Shown piece after piece: positions 30,281 through 39,459 of a stretch of DNA of 64,000 nt. A program made the translations under genes and the position numbers. This DNA comes from Proteobacteria bacterium UBA7415 (GTDB lineage Bacteria > Pseudomonadota > Gammaproteobacteria > Arenicellales > Arenicellaceae), in NCBI GenBank assembly GCA_002470515.1, contig DKML01000005.1, forward strand, positions 199,942-263,941. Reading direction: 5' to 3'. Each line of letters begins with the position of its first letter. Within the stretch, counting starts at the first letter, position 1. The notes under the pieces were generated by a model. That model did no database searches. It was not told the origin of the DNA and worked only from the letters and a program-made list of their open reading frames with translations.

Positions 30281-31534
30281 TTATCCGCCAAATGAGCGAC
30301 GAATTTCTTCGGCTATAAGTGCGAAGCCGCGTTCAATTTTGTCAGCAGGCTGCGCGTAATTCAATCGCAAGCACTCTTGGCGGTGACGCCAGCTAGAATC
30401 GATCTCAATAAAGAAGTCTTCGCCAGGAATAACCAGAACATGACGCGTCTTAAGTCGCTGGTACAGCTCCTTGCTGGTGATAGGCATTCCTTCGACCCAT
30501 AGCCACATAAAAAATGCGCCTTCAGGCTTGTGGAACTTAACCGGTAAGTCTGCAAAGTGTTTGTAAAAACAAGCTTTAGCAAATTCGATTTTTTCTTGAT
30601 AGAACGGCTTTAGAACGTTCTCGCAAAGGTTTTTAATTTCGCGATCTTCGATCATGCTGGTCATTAACGCGGCCCCCATACTGTGCGGGGCCAATGTCAC
30701 AATGCTGCTGATGCGACCAAACAGCGCGATAATGTCTTCGTTAGCGACCACGATTCCAGTTCGTGCACCCGGCAAGCCAAGCTTTGAAAGTGACATACAT
30801 AGAATGGTGTTTTCGTTCCAAAACGGAGATACATCCTCGTAAATTACGTTAGGGAATGGTTGACCATAGGCATTGTCCACAATTAACGGGATATTGTGTT
30901 TAAGAGCAAGCTCATTCAGTTTAGCTAACTCTGAGTTAGTCACGACGTTGCCAGTAGGATTGGTTGGTCTAGACAGGCAAATGGCCGCCACATCGTCGCC
31001 GATGTGTAAGCTGTCGAAGTCGATTCGATACTTAAACATTTTATCGTCAAGTTCTTGAATCGTAGGCAAATTAGCCGAGAACATTTGCTCGGTTATCCCT
31101 GCGTCTGCATACCCAATGTATTCTGGCGCCAAAGGAAACAAAATTTTCTTGCTGCTCCCGTCTGGCATTGCACCGGCGAGTGCGTTGAATAGATAGAAAA
31201 AACTGTTTTGGCTGCCGTTTGTAAGCGCAATATTGTTAGCGCTTAAGCCCCAACCGTATTGATCGTTTAGGTAATCAGCAAGCACCTCTCTAAATCGTTG
31301 GTTACCGTGCGGGCCGTCATACGTGCCTATCGCTTGTGCAAAATCTTTACTGCTCACGAGCTTTTGCATTTCGCGTGCGAATAGCTCCTGAGCTTCAGGG
31401 ATAAAAGCGGGGTTACCACCACCTAACATGCATAAGTCGGGATGACCTTTGACGAATGCGTCGCCTAGGTCCGCCATTAGTTGATTAATGCCAGTGGGGC
31501 GATAAAATTTTGATCCGAATTTGGACAGTTGCAT
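30281..31534 (-). CDS. avtA: valine--pyruvate aminotransferase
   Basis: PLP aminotransferase that interconverts valine and pyruvate with 2-oxoisovalerate and alanine. The 417-residue protein belongs to the class I/II fold. The start MQLSKFGSKFYRPTGINQLMADLGDAF and the MLGGGNPAFIPE stretch are characteristic of AvtA. SRPTNPTGNVV and the PLP-lysine region CMSLSKLGLPGARTG follow, with FMWLWVEG near the end. It is monocistronic or paired with the small DoxX-like gene. Confidence 0.93.
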   Translation of the reverse strand: MQLSKFGSKFYRPTGINQLMADLGDAFVKGHPDLCMLGGGNPAFIPEAQELFAREMQKLVSSKDFAQAIGTYDGPHGNQRFREVLADYLNDQYGWGLSANNIALTNGSQNSFFYLFNALAGAMPDGSSKKILFPLAPEYIGYADAGITEQMFSANLPTIQELDDKMFKYRIDFDSLHIGDDVAAICLSRPTNPTGNVVTNSELAKLNELALKHNIPLIVDNAYGQPFPNVIYEDVSPFWNENTILCMSLSKLGLPGARTGIVVANEDIIALFGRISSIVTLAPHSMGAALMTSMIEDREIKNLCENVLKPFYQEKIEFAKACFYKHFADLPVKFHKPEGAFFMWLWVEGMPITSKELYQRLKTRHVLVIPGEDFFIEIDSSWRHRQECLRLNYAQPADKIERGFALIAEEIRRSFGG

Positions 31535-31799
31535 GGAATGCTCTTATTTTTTATTTTGTATTGAGAGTGTAACTTTTGCGGTTAGCTCAATCTACTGTTC
31601 AACTTACTGTTCAATCTAACTAAAGACTCGCGAGTTAATCACGATTTGGTCGTCGTATTAAAAGGTCTTATTAACACGCGGATGCTATCATCTAAAACAC
31701 TGTTTTGCCTTACAAATACCGTATAGTGGGTGACGAAAATGACATCTCCAAAATTGTGCTGAAGCCTTGCAGTACACCCCTTTAATTGGTTCTTAGTGA

Positions 31800-32768
31800 C
31801 TAATTAACTAGGTTCAGTGCCTTCCCTTGTAAGTGGTTTTGAATGTTGTCCACCAAGATATCAACCAGCCGTTGCATTGCAGCATCACTCGCCCAAGCGA
31901 TATGAGGAGTAACAATCACATTTGGTCTTTTCGCTAACTCTATTAGAGGGTGGTCGGCTTTAGGTGGCTCTTGAGCCAACACATCGATACCTAGGCCCCC
32001 AATCAGACCCGACTCTATGGCGTAGACTGCCGCGCTTTCATCCACAATGCCGCCTCTAGCCGTGTTAATCACAATGGCGTGCGGCTGCATCAGTTTAAAT
32101 TGCGATGTGCTTATTAGGTTTGCGGTGCTGTCGTTTAGATCACAGTGCAGGCTGATTACGTCAGCCTTTTGCAAAACGTCGTTTAACGGCAAATGCTGAG
32201 CATAGGTAGACTTTTTGTCACTGCGCGCCGTATAAATAACCTGCATGCCTAAGCCGTGGGCAAGTTGGGCGGTTGCTTGACCTAACGCTCCAAATCCAAC
32301 GATCCCTAATACTGAGTCACTAAGGTCCTTGATAGGTTCTTTAAATAAACAAAAAGCAGAACTTTTGCTCCATTCACCATTGGCCACATGTTGCCGGTAG
32401 GGAAGTAGCTGCCGGCGTAAATTTAGCATCAGCATAATGGCGTGTTCTGGAACGCTGGTAGTCGCATAGGAAGGAATGTTGCTTACGCTGACACCTCTAG
32501 CGCGACACGCCTTGGTGTCAATAATGTTGTAGCCGGTGGCAGCGACAGCGATGTGTTTGAGGTCTGGACAAGAATCTAATACGTTCTGGTCGATAACAAC
32601 CTTGTTGGTTATCGCAACCTGAGCGCCAGACAGCCGTTTAACAGTTTGTTGGGCTGTTGTGGTTGCGTGTTCTTTAAACGTGACTGTGGAGCCAGCGGGC
32701 GCTGTAATCTCAGACAATTTAATGTGTGACGCTAGACCATCACGGTCTAAAAATACTATCTTAGGCAT
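31800..32768 (-). CDS. D-2-hydroxyacid dehydrogenase (glycerate/hydroxypyruvate reductase type)
   Basis: A 322-residue NAD(P)-dependent D-2-hydroxyacid dehydrogenase. The nucleotide-binding Rossmann motif is VLGIVGFGALGQATAQLAHGLG, and catalytic residues fit: Arg in INTARGGIVDE, Glu in LAQEPPKADHP and His in VTPHIAWAS. The N-terminal catalytic part has SYATTSVPEHAIMLMLNLRR. The family reduces hydroxypyruvate or glyoxylate; specificity is not decidable from sequence alone. It stands alone, divergent from glpK. Confidence 0.9.
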   Translation of the reverse strand: MPKIVFLDRDGLASHIKLSEITAPAGSTVTFKEHATTTAQQTVKRLSGAQVAITNKVVIDQNVLDSCPDLKHIAVAATGYNIIDTKACRARGVSVSNIPSYATTSVPEHAIMLMLNLRRQLLPYRQHVANGEWSKSSAFCLFKEPIKDLSDSVLGIVGFGALGQATAQLAHGLGMQVIYTARSDKKSTYAQHLPLNDVLQKADVISLHCDLNDSTANLISTSQFKLMQPHAIVINTARGGIVDESAAVYAIESGLIGGLGIDVLAQEPPKADHPLIELAKRPNVIVTPHIAWASDAAMQRLVDILVDNIQNHLQGKALNLVN

Positions 32769-33062
32769 AATCTGGATAATGAATTGTTTTTTGAACGATT
32801 TGGCATTAATTATTCAGCTAGTCATATAAATTCAGCATTGAACTGGCCGCGACCATTGTTAGTATAACGCTTGTAGAGAGTGTGGCTAAATAGGTTGGCG
32901 GCTAAGGAATATCAGCATAAATTGCATTGTCCCAGAGTAATGGGTATGCGCTCTAGTCGTTTGCTTAAAGTGGTGGTATAAACCGTATGCGTTTATTCAT
33001 TTTAATCGCTGTTTAGATACCCTGATTTATTAAGCAACCGTCTTTAGAATAGGAGTTTCATC

Positions 33063-34586
33063 TTGTCTGCACCAACACAATCTACGCCATCAAATCCCGA
33101 TCAATTTGTTATCGCTTTAGACCAAGGTACAACCAGTTCGCGTGCTGTTCTATTTGACCACAAGGCCGATATCGTTGATGTGTCGCAGCTTGAGTTCAAG
33201 CAATATTTTCCTAAACCGGGTTGGGTGGAGCACGATGCCAATGAAATATGGGATAGCCAGTTTTCGGTTTTACAGCGTCTAGTTGCTAACAACCAACTAA
33301 CCCCTGAAGATATTGCGGCCGTCGGGATCACCAATCAACGAGAAACCACCGTCGTTTGGAATAGGCGCACGGGTAAGCCAGTTTACAACGCGATTGTTTG
33401 GCAAGACCGCAGAACAGCCGCTCGCTGTGATGAAATTACAGAGCTAGGGTGGGCTGAGCGTGTTCAAGAAAAAACGGGGTTAGTGATCGATGCTTATTTT
33501 TCAGGAACAAAAATCGAGTGGATCCTTAACAATGTAGAAGGAGCGCGAGACGCGGCCGAAACGGGAGACCTTTTGTTTGGCACTATCGACACCTGGGTTA
33601 TTTGGAATCTAACAGAAGGCCGGGTACACGCCACTGAACCAAGTAATGCCGCGCGTACTATGTTGATGAACATCAACACGGGAGAGTGGGACAAGGATTT
33701 GTTAGAACTGTTTAATATTCCTACATCCATGCTTCCTGAGATTAAGGACAGCTCTGATGATTTTGGGCATTTTAGTTTTCAAGGTAAAGAGGTTCCTATT
33801 GCGGGTGTGGCTGGTGACCAACAAGCCGCGCTATTTGGTCAGACTTGTTTTGAAAAGGGTATGGCTAAAAATACCTACGGTACAGGCTGCTTTATGCTGA
33901 TGAATACAGGGTCGCAGCGAATTAATAGTGAATGTGGTTTGTTAAGTACAATCGCTTGGTCGATCGATGGAAAAATCACCTATGCCTTAGAAGGCAGTGT
34001 GTTTATTGGAGGTGCGGCCATCCAGTGGTTGCGCGATGAGTTAAAGTTTATTGACGATGCGAGTGAGTCCGAAGCGCTTGCTCTTAAAGCCCACCCAGAC
34101 AGTCGCTTAGTAGTGGTGCCCGCATTTGCTGGCTTAGGTGCGCCCCATTGGGACATGTATGCACGCGGCGCTATATTTGGTTTAACACGGGACTCGGGCC
34201 AAGCGGAAATCACTAAGGCCACGCTCGAATCATTGGCGTATCAAATCTACGACGTACTACATGCAATGCAAAAAGACAGTGGCATTAATTTGAGCCAGCT
34301 TAACGTTGATGGCGGGGCGATTGCCAACAACTTTTTAGCGCAGTTTCAGGCGGATATTCTGCAAACCCCAGTGGTCAGACCTAAGGTGTTGGAGTCTACC
34401 GCACTAGGAGCGGCTTACTTAGCTGGGCTTAGAGTCGGCTACTGGACTATGAAAGACCTAACGAAAGTGCGTGAAGTTGAACGCGAATTCAAACCAGCCA
34501 TGCAGCCAGAAATTGCGGAACGAATGATCGCGCGTTGGCATAAAGCAGTTGAACGCAGTAAGGAATGGGTAGAAGCAGATGTCTGA
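33063..34586 (+). CDS. glpK: glycerol kinase
   Basis: Phosphorylates glycerol to glycerol 3-phosphate. The 507-residue FGGY-family kinase has ALDQGTTSSRAVLFD near the start, NQRETTVVWNRRTGKPVYNAIVWQDRRTA, GTIDTWVIWNLT, and GVAGDQQAALFGQTCFEKGMAKNTYGTGCF. LNVDGGAIANNFLAQFQAD completes the ATP-binding core. The start is TTG at 33063, 7 bp after AGGAG. No glpF or glpD is adjacent. Its last 8 bp overlap slyX. Confidence 0.96.
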   Translation: MSAPTQSTPSNPDQFVIALDQGTTSSRAVLFDHKADIVDVSQLEFKQYFPKPGWVEHDANEIWDSQFSVLQRLVANNQLTPEDIAAVGITNQRETTVVWNRRTGKPVYNAIVWQDRRTAARCDEITELGWAERVQEKTGLVIDAYFSGTKIEWILNNVEGARDAAETGDLLFGTIDTWVIWNLTEGRVHATEPSNAARTMLMNINTGEWDKDLLELFNIPTSMLPEIKDSSDDFGHFSFQGKEVPIAGVAGDQQAALFGQTCFEKGMAKNTYGTGCFMLMNTGSQRINSECGLLSTIAWSIDGKITYALEGSVFIGGAAIQWLRDELKFIDDASESEALALKAHPDSRLVVVPAFAGLGAPHWDMYARGAIFGLTRDSGQAEITKATLESLAYQIYDVLHAMQKDSGINLSQLNVDGGAIANNFLAQFQADILQTPVVRPKVLESTALGAAYLAGLRVGYWTMKDLTKVREVEREFKPAMQPEIAERMIARWHKAVERSKEWVEADV

Positions 34587-34791
34587 TTCATCACGGCTTA
34601 TCTCGCTGGAAGTTAAAGTGTCGTTTCTTGAGGATACGCTTCAGCAAATCAGTGACGAGTTTTTACTCTTGCAGAAAGAGATGCAAGGGCTGAAACTCTT
34701 GAACCAACAGTTAAAGAGTAAGATGCAAACTATGCAGAGCGGTTCAGAAGTGCTCGACTCAGGAGAGTCGGATAGACCGCCGCATTATTAG
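34579..34791 (+). CDS. slyX: SlyX family protein
   Basis: A 70-residue coiled-coil protein. SLEVKVSFLEDTLQQISDEFLLLQKEMQGLKLLNQQLKSKM is the typical SlyX heptad-rich helix, and the tail ends RPPHY, which is the family's conserved C-terminus. Function is unknown. It overlaps the end of glpK by 8 bp, so translation is coupled. Confidence 0.9.
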   Translation: MSDSSRLISLEVKVSFLEDTLQQISDEFLLLQKEMQGLKLLNQQLKSKMQTMQSGSEVLDSGESDRPPHY

Positions 34792-35012
34792 AGACATTGA
34801 GAGCGCTCCAATAAGAGAGCGACAACCACTGTGAAAATCACTAAGTACTGTATAAAACGACAAAGTACTGTATGAAAAATCGTAACATTACAGAGAAAAG
34901 TAGGTCGAATAGTAGATTTTGGAGCCTAAAACGCTCAATAAATTAGGCGAAGAAGCCTGGACTTGCTGACTCTTGAGCTGTTTTGATACGATTCTAGAAA
35001 ATATTATTGCAA

Positions 35013-35032
35013 TACTGTTGACCTATACAGTA
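35013..35032 (+). promoter_or_regulatory. LexA box 1 of recA
   Basis: TACTGTTGACCTATACAGTA is a CTGT-N8-ACAG SOS box with fully symmetric outer bases (TACTGT/ACAGTA). It covers the -35-like TTGACC at 35018-35023, so LexA binding would block RNA polymerase. Confidence 0.92.
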
Positions 35033-35033
35033 A

Positions 35034-35053
35034 TACTGTATAAATTAACAGCT
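35034..35053 (+). promoter_or_regulatory. LexA box 2 of recA
   Basis: TACTGTATAAATTAACAGCT is a second CTGT-N8-ACAG box, 21 bp (two helical turns) downstream of the first, covering the -10 region (TATAAA at 35039-35044). Two adjacent boxes on one helix face suggest cooperative LexA repression. Confidence 0.88.
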
Positions 35054-35082
35054 TACCCGCAACACAGAATTTGGAGATCCTC

Positions 35083-36186
35083 ATGGATGACAACAAAACT
35101 AAAGCATTACAAGCCGCATTAACTCAAATTGAACGTCAATACGGAAAAGGTTCCGTTATGCGTATGGGTGATGCTGATATCGGATCTGGCATCGATGCAA
35201 TTCCAACCGGTTCGCTTGGCCTAGATATAGCACTTGGAATAGGGGGCTTACCGCGCGGTCGAGTAGTAGAAATCTATGGTCCAGAATCATCGGGTAAAAC
35301 GACTCTAACGCTTCAGGTTATCGCTGAAGCACAAAAACTAGGTGGTACTGCAGCGTTTATAGATGCCGAACACGCACTAGACCCAAAATACGCAGAACGG
35401 TTAGGCGTAGATATTGATGCCTTATTAGTGTCTCAGCCAGATACGGGTGAGCAAGCGCTAGAAATTACCGACATGCTGGTTCGTTCAGCAGCTGTAGATA
35501 TTGTTGTTATTGACTCGGTAGCGGCGTTAACGCCAAAAGCCGAGATCGAAGGCGATATGGGAGACCATCACATGGGCTTACAGGCTCGTTTAATGTCACA
35601 AGCCTTGCGTAAACTGACAGCAAACATTCAGAAAGCCAATACTTTGGTTATCTTTATTAATCAGATTCGTATGAAGATTGGCGTAATGTTTGGTAACCCA
35701 GAAACCACTACAGGTGGTAACGCGCTTAAGTTTTACTCATCAGTTCGGCTCGATATTCGTCGGATCGGTGCAATCAAGAAAGGTGATGAGATTTACGGCA
35801 ACCAAACACGCGTAAAAGTGGTTAAGAACAAGGTGGCACCTCCGTTCAAACAAACTGAATTTGATATTTTATACAACGAAGGTATTTCGCGCGAAAGTGA
35901 GCTTATTACGTTAGGCGTCGAGCATGAGATTGTAGAGAAATCAGGCGCCTGGTATAGCTATGACGGCACTCGAATCGGACAAGGTAAAGACAATGTTCGC
36001 GACTATTTAAAAGAGCACACAGACACAGCTCAAGAAATTGAAGGTAAGATACGTATTGCGCTTGGCATAGACGACGAATCTGTTGCTAAAGCGGAAGTAA
36101 AAAGAAAGGAAGATCGAGCGGCAAAGAACGCTGAAAAAGCGAGCAGTGAAGGCGAAGCTACAAAAGAAAGCAAAGCTGGCGCCTAG
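35083..36186 (+). CDS. recA: RecA recombinase
   Basis: DNA-dependent ATPase for strand exchange and the coprotease that activates LexA self-cleavage. The 367-residue protein has Walker [11 protein letters not shown], the [14 protein letters not shown] core and the loop region [19 protein letters not shown]. The C-terminal acidic/basic tail ([27 protein letters not shown]) is longer and more charged than in E. coli. ATG 35083 is used, preceded by GGAG; an upstream in-frame TTG is dismissed. Two LexA boxes are in the promoter. Confidence 0.98.
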   Translation: MDDNKTKALQAALTQIERQYGKGSVMRMGDADIGSGIDAIPTGSLGLDIALGIGGLPRGRVVEIYGPESSGKTTLTLQVIAEAQKLGGTAAFIDAEHALDPKYAERLGVDIDALLVSQPDTGEQALEITDMLVRSAAVDIVVIDSVAALTPKAEIEGDMGDHHMGLQARLMSQALRKLTANIQKANTLVIFINQIRMKIGVMFGNPETTTGGNALKFYSSVRLDIRRIGAIKKGDEIYGNQTRVKVVKNKVAPPFKQTEFDILYNEGISRESELITLGVEHEIVEKSGAWYSYDGTRIGQGKDNVRDYLKEHTDTAQEIEGKIRIALGIDDESVAKAEVKRKEDRAAKNAEKASSEGEATKESKAGA

Positions 36187-36202
36187 CTCGATTTGAAGAA
36201 AT

Positions 36203-36245
36203 GGGGCAGGTTCTAATTTAGTTACATGTTTTAGAACCGTGCCCC
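36203..36245 (+). terminator. long hairpin between recA and recX
   Basis: GGGGCA and GGTTCTAA on the left (36203-36216) pair with TTAGAACC and TGCCCC on the right (36231-36245), giving a 14-bp stem with one bulged base. No T-run follows, so it may be an attenuator or an mRNA-processing or stabilising structure limiting recX, as recA-recX terminators do elsewhere. A small mobile inverted-repeat origin is possible. Confidence 0.5.
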
Positions 36246-36407
36246 AAGTTAAACAATGCATTCTTACTCAAAGAAACAACGTTTAGGGCAAACTCATGAG
36301 GAAAATCATGAGCACAGTCATAAAAAGCACATTGTCAAAGAGCCTGTTGCGAGTGGGTGCATTGTTGTTTTGATAACAGCGGTCCCGTTAGTTTATATGG
36401 GGCAGCA

Positions 36408-37145
36408 ATGAGGATTATTCAGGCACCCCGTAAACGCAGCACTTCAAAAGAGAAGTCTGAGGCGAAGTCATCTAAGCCGCTTACTGCTCCTCGTATCGCT
36501 CCACGTAATGTCCCGCCAGCTCAAAATGCCACGAAGATTCGCAAGGAAAGCGATGCAAGTGGATATTCAGAGCGACGTTCCTCTGTATCGGGGGATTACT
36601 CAGCTCTCAAATCAACCCCATCTTTTGATCTAGAAAGCGCAGACGATCTAAACCCATTGGGGCATCGCTCACGCGGCAAAGACCGTGAGAAAGTAAAGAA
36701 AGACGTCGACATTATTCACAAGTCTATTGAGTTACTTGCACGTCGCGAACACAGCGTCGTCGAACTCAAGCAGAAACTCAAAACTCGTGAATACTCAGAA
36801 GAAAAAATACAGCAGGCGTTGGAGCAGCTTGTACGAGATGGTCTTGTGTGCGACGAACGTTTCACCGAAGCCTACGTAAGACACCGAACAATGCGAGGTT
36901 TTGGGCCAAACAAAATCGCAACAGAGCTCAATTCGAAAGGCGTCAGTGGTTTGCTCATTGAAGAATATTTGGATGCTTCTTCGCCACATTGGTTGGATTT
37001 GGCCCTGAATGCCTATGTTAAGAAGTTTGGAGAGGGCGCACCGACGACTTACGCCGAATGGACTAAGCGAGCTCGGTTTCTACAAGGACGTGGGTTTAGT
37101 TCAAGTATTATTCAAAACGTTTGTCCCTCTATTGAGTTTGATTAG
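36408..37145 (+). CDS. recX: regulatory protein RecX with long N-terminal extension
   Basis: Binds RecA filaments and inhibits their activity. I start at ATG 36408 (MRIIQAPRKR), 245 residues. The first 95 or so residues are basic, Ser/Pro rich and disordered; the RecX core follows, with IHKSIELLARREHSVVELKQKLKTREYSEEKIQQALEQLVRDGLVCDERFTEAYVRHRTMRGFGPNKIATEL in family order, three helical repeats. Usual RecX is about 150-170 residues, so the extension is unusual. It follows recA, with a hairpin between them. Confidence 0.88.
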   Translation: MRIIQAPRKRSTSKEKSEAKSSKPLTAPRIAPRNVPPAQNATKIRKESDASGYSERRSSVSGDYSALKSTPSFDLESADDLNPLGHRSRGKDREKVKKDVDIIHKSIELLARREHSVVELKQKLKTREYSEEKIQQALEQLVRDGLVCDERFTEAYVRHRTMRGFGPNKIATELNSKGVSGLLIEEYLDASSPHWLDLALNAYVKKFGEGAPTTYAEWTKRARFLQGRGFSSSIIQNVCPSIEFD

Positions 37146-37415
37146 TTATACCGCGTTCCGCTTTCAGCTTGCTTCTAGTCGAACAATCCAATGTTTACTC
37201 AGAGCGTATGAAGAATCACCAGTTGAGGTCTTGTTACCCTAATTAATGATGGTTTGAGTTATTCGACGGGCTCAATTCTGATTCAATAAATGAATTATTG
37301 TTTTCGTAATCTTTGCAGGCACGCCTCTGTTGCGCATACAATCTAAAAGCCCAACCCCTGCTTTATTGACACAAACTAATGATTTTGTGGCGTATGACTA
37401 CTTGGACTTAGAAAG

Positions 37416-39239
37416 ATGCGAACACCCCATCCATTTATTAAATTACCTCTCAGCTTTGACTATGCCAAGTTGGCAGAAGAAATTGAGCAGTTTAGCGAGG
37501 ATGATTGGCGACCGCATCCACAGGGTTTTCTAGGTAATTCTTCACTCATTTTCGTGTCCGCAAATGGCGAAGAGAATTATGACCTAACGGGGTCTATGCA
37601 ACCGTCGCCGAGACTGAGTAAAACACCCTACATTCAGCAAGTAATGGACAGTTTCAGCACTGTTGTAGGTCGTACTCGCTTAATGCGCTTGGCGCCCGGA
37701 GCCTCCGTGGACAAACACACAGACTCGCATTACTTTTGGCGCAACCACCTGCGCATTCACATCCCGATTAAAACGACAGAGGAAGTTGCCTTTCGTTGTG
37801 GGCCAGAAGAAGTTCATATGGCCGCAGGCGAGTCTTGGACGTTTAATAACTGGTTGCCTCACTCTGTGTCTAATAGGTCAGACCAGGACCGAATCCATCT
37901 CATTATCGATACGGTTGGTTCGGCTGCTTTGTGGAAAATGATTAACGAAGAAGGTGCGAAGACAGAGCACATAGAATTTGCGACACGCCGTTCCACAGAC
38001 TTACGCTTTGAAACTTACATGGGGCTTCCTGTAATGCCGGCTCAAGAACTCCGTGCTGACTTAGCAGAATTAGTTGACGACATTGAAGCCAGTAACGACC
38101 ATTTGCTCAATACTAAACGTCAGCTCGGGTCTAAAGTTGATGATTTTGTGCGCGACTGGTACTCGCAATGGATGATTGATGGACCGAACATCGAAGGTTT
38201 TGCGGCCTTTAAGAGTCTGCTGGAAGCTTTTCGCAAGGAGATAAGTGAAGTACCAGATGGAGTTCGTTTGACGAGCAACCAAGAAGCTTTCAATGAAGCG
38301 GCGACGTTCACATTGGATGCTGCATTGGTTCCGGATAGGTTTGTAGCATCATCAACTGGTCAATCGACTATTAGTAATAGACCAAAGTTTGACCGACCGG
38401 TCTTTATTGTAGCCGCACCACGTTCAGGCAGTACCTTATTATTTGAAACGTTGGCGGTGAACCGTGAGCTTTGGTCTATTGGAGACGAGTCTCACAAGCA
38501 CTTCGAACGTATCGCGTCGCTTAGACCCAGTGGTAAAAACCCGAGCAACCGTTTAAGCGCCGATCTTGCCAATGCGGACGTAAAGGACACTTTGCTGGAT
38601 TCCTTCGTAGAAGACTTAAGAAATTGTGACGGTAAGCTCTTTAAAGACATGACGGCATTATCAAAACCCAGCGAAATCAGGTTTTTGGAAAAGACCCCAA
38701 AAAATGCATTACGCATTCCGTTTCTACTTGAGGTTTTTCCAGATGCTAGATTTATCTTTTTGTTTAGAGACCCAAAACAAAACATGAGCAGTTTGCTCGA
38801 GTCGTGGAAGTCTCAGAAGTTTGTAACTTATCCAACCTTGCCAGGTTGGTCTGCACCACAGAAGTGGTCGCATTTATTGACGCCAGGTTGGCAAGAACTG
38901 GCAGGTGCTCCGTTAGCCGAAGTTGTTGCGCACCAGTGGTTGACCACAAATCAGACAATAATGAACGACCTCAAAGACCTACCTAAGGAGCGTTGGTGTG
39001 CAATTGATTATGATTCTCTATTAGCCAATACTCCCCAAGAGCTACAACGCTTGAGCCACTTTTCTCAAGTGATATTTGGCCCACGCTTGCACAAAATGGC
39101 ATCGGAGCCTTTAAGACCCTCAAAATATACACACACCGCACCAAACCCTGGCAAGTGGAAAATGAATGAACAAGAACTTGCATCCGTGATTCCAAAAACC
39201 GAGGAATTGATGGCTCAACTAAAGCTTCTTATAGAGTAG
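37416..39239 (+). CDS. aspartyl/asparaginyl beta-hydroxylase-sulfotransferase fusion
   Basis: A 607-residue two-domain protein. Residues about 1-200 form an Asp/Asn beta-hydroxylase (2-oxoglutarate/Fe(II) oxygenase) domain with the iron ligands in KHTDSHYFWRNH (His101-x-Asp103) and His149 in LPHSVSN, and an arginine at 159 for 2-oxoglutarate. Residues about 325-600 form a sulfotransferase domain with the 5'-phosphosulfate loop AAPRSGSTLLFE (333-344), LEKTPKN (424-430) and the 3'-phosphate-binding region IFLFRDPKQNMSSL. The middle stretch is a helical linker. It would hydroxylate and sulfate, or act on two substrates in series; the substrate is unknown. It stands alone between recX and pldA. 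Confidence 0.85.
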   Translation: MRTPHPFIKLPLSFDYAKLAEEIEQFSEDDWRPHPQGFLGNSSLIFVSANGEENYDLTGSMQPSPRLSKTPYIQQVMDSFSTVVGRTRLMRLAPGASVDKHTDSHYFWRNHLRIHIPIKTTEEVAFRCGPEEVHMAAGESWTFNNWLPHSVSNRSDQDRIHLIIDTVGSAALWKMINEEGAKTEHIEFATRRSTDLRFETYMGLPVMPAQELRADLAELVDDIEASNDHLLNTKRQLGSKVDDFVRDWYSQWMIDGPNIEGFAAFKSLLEAFRKEISEVPDGVRLTSNQEAFNEAATFTLDAALVPDRFVASSTGQSTISNRPKFDRPVFIVAAPRSGSTLLFETLAVNRELWSIGDESHKHFERIASLRPSGKNPSNRLSADLANADVKDTLLDSFVEDLRNCDGKLFKDMTALSKPSEIRFLEKTPKNALRIPFLLEVFPDARFIFLFRDPKQNMSSLLESWKSQKFVTYPTLPGWSAPQKWSHLLTPGWQELAGAPLAEVVAHQWLTTNQTIMNDLKDLPKERWCAIDYDSLLANTPQELQRLSHFSQVIFGPRLHKMASEPLRPSKYTHTAPNPGKWKMNEQELASVIPKTEELMAQLKLLIE

Positions 39240-39459
39240 AGCGCGGTTTAAGAACGCCTTTTTAAAGGTTGAAGGAAAACTTCAATCGATTCCTTTTTTT
39301 GCAATCTGCTTATTATGGCGAAGCATTTCATAAATCAGAGTGTTTCGGTTTGCAACAGTAACTATTGTGACTCCCCTCTAGTACAATCCGGCTCTATTTA
39401 TTTAGTCTAAGCCCACATGTCTTTTCTTTGTGTTGGCGTAGGCCTATTTGAGAGAAATA

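Noticed and set aside
37009..37242. A 77-residue frame over the recX end
   Set aside because: It overlaps recX in another frame and has no supporting motif.
39268..39300. TTGAAG/CTTCAA hairpin with T-run after the fusion gene
   Set aside because: The stem is only six base pairs and the T-run starts several bases later, so it is not a confident terminator.
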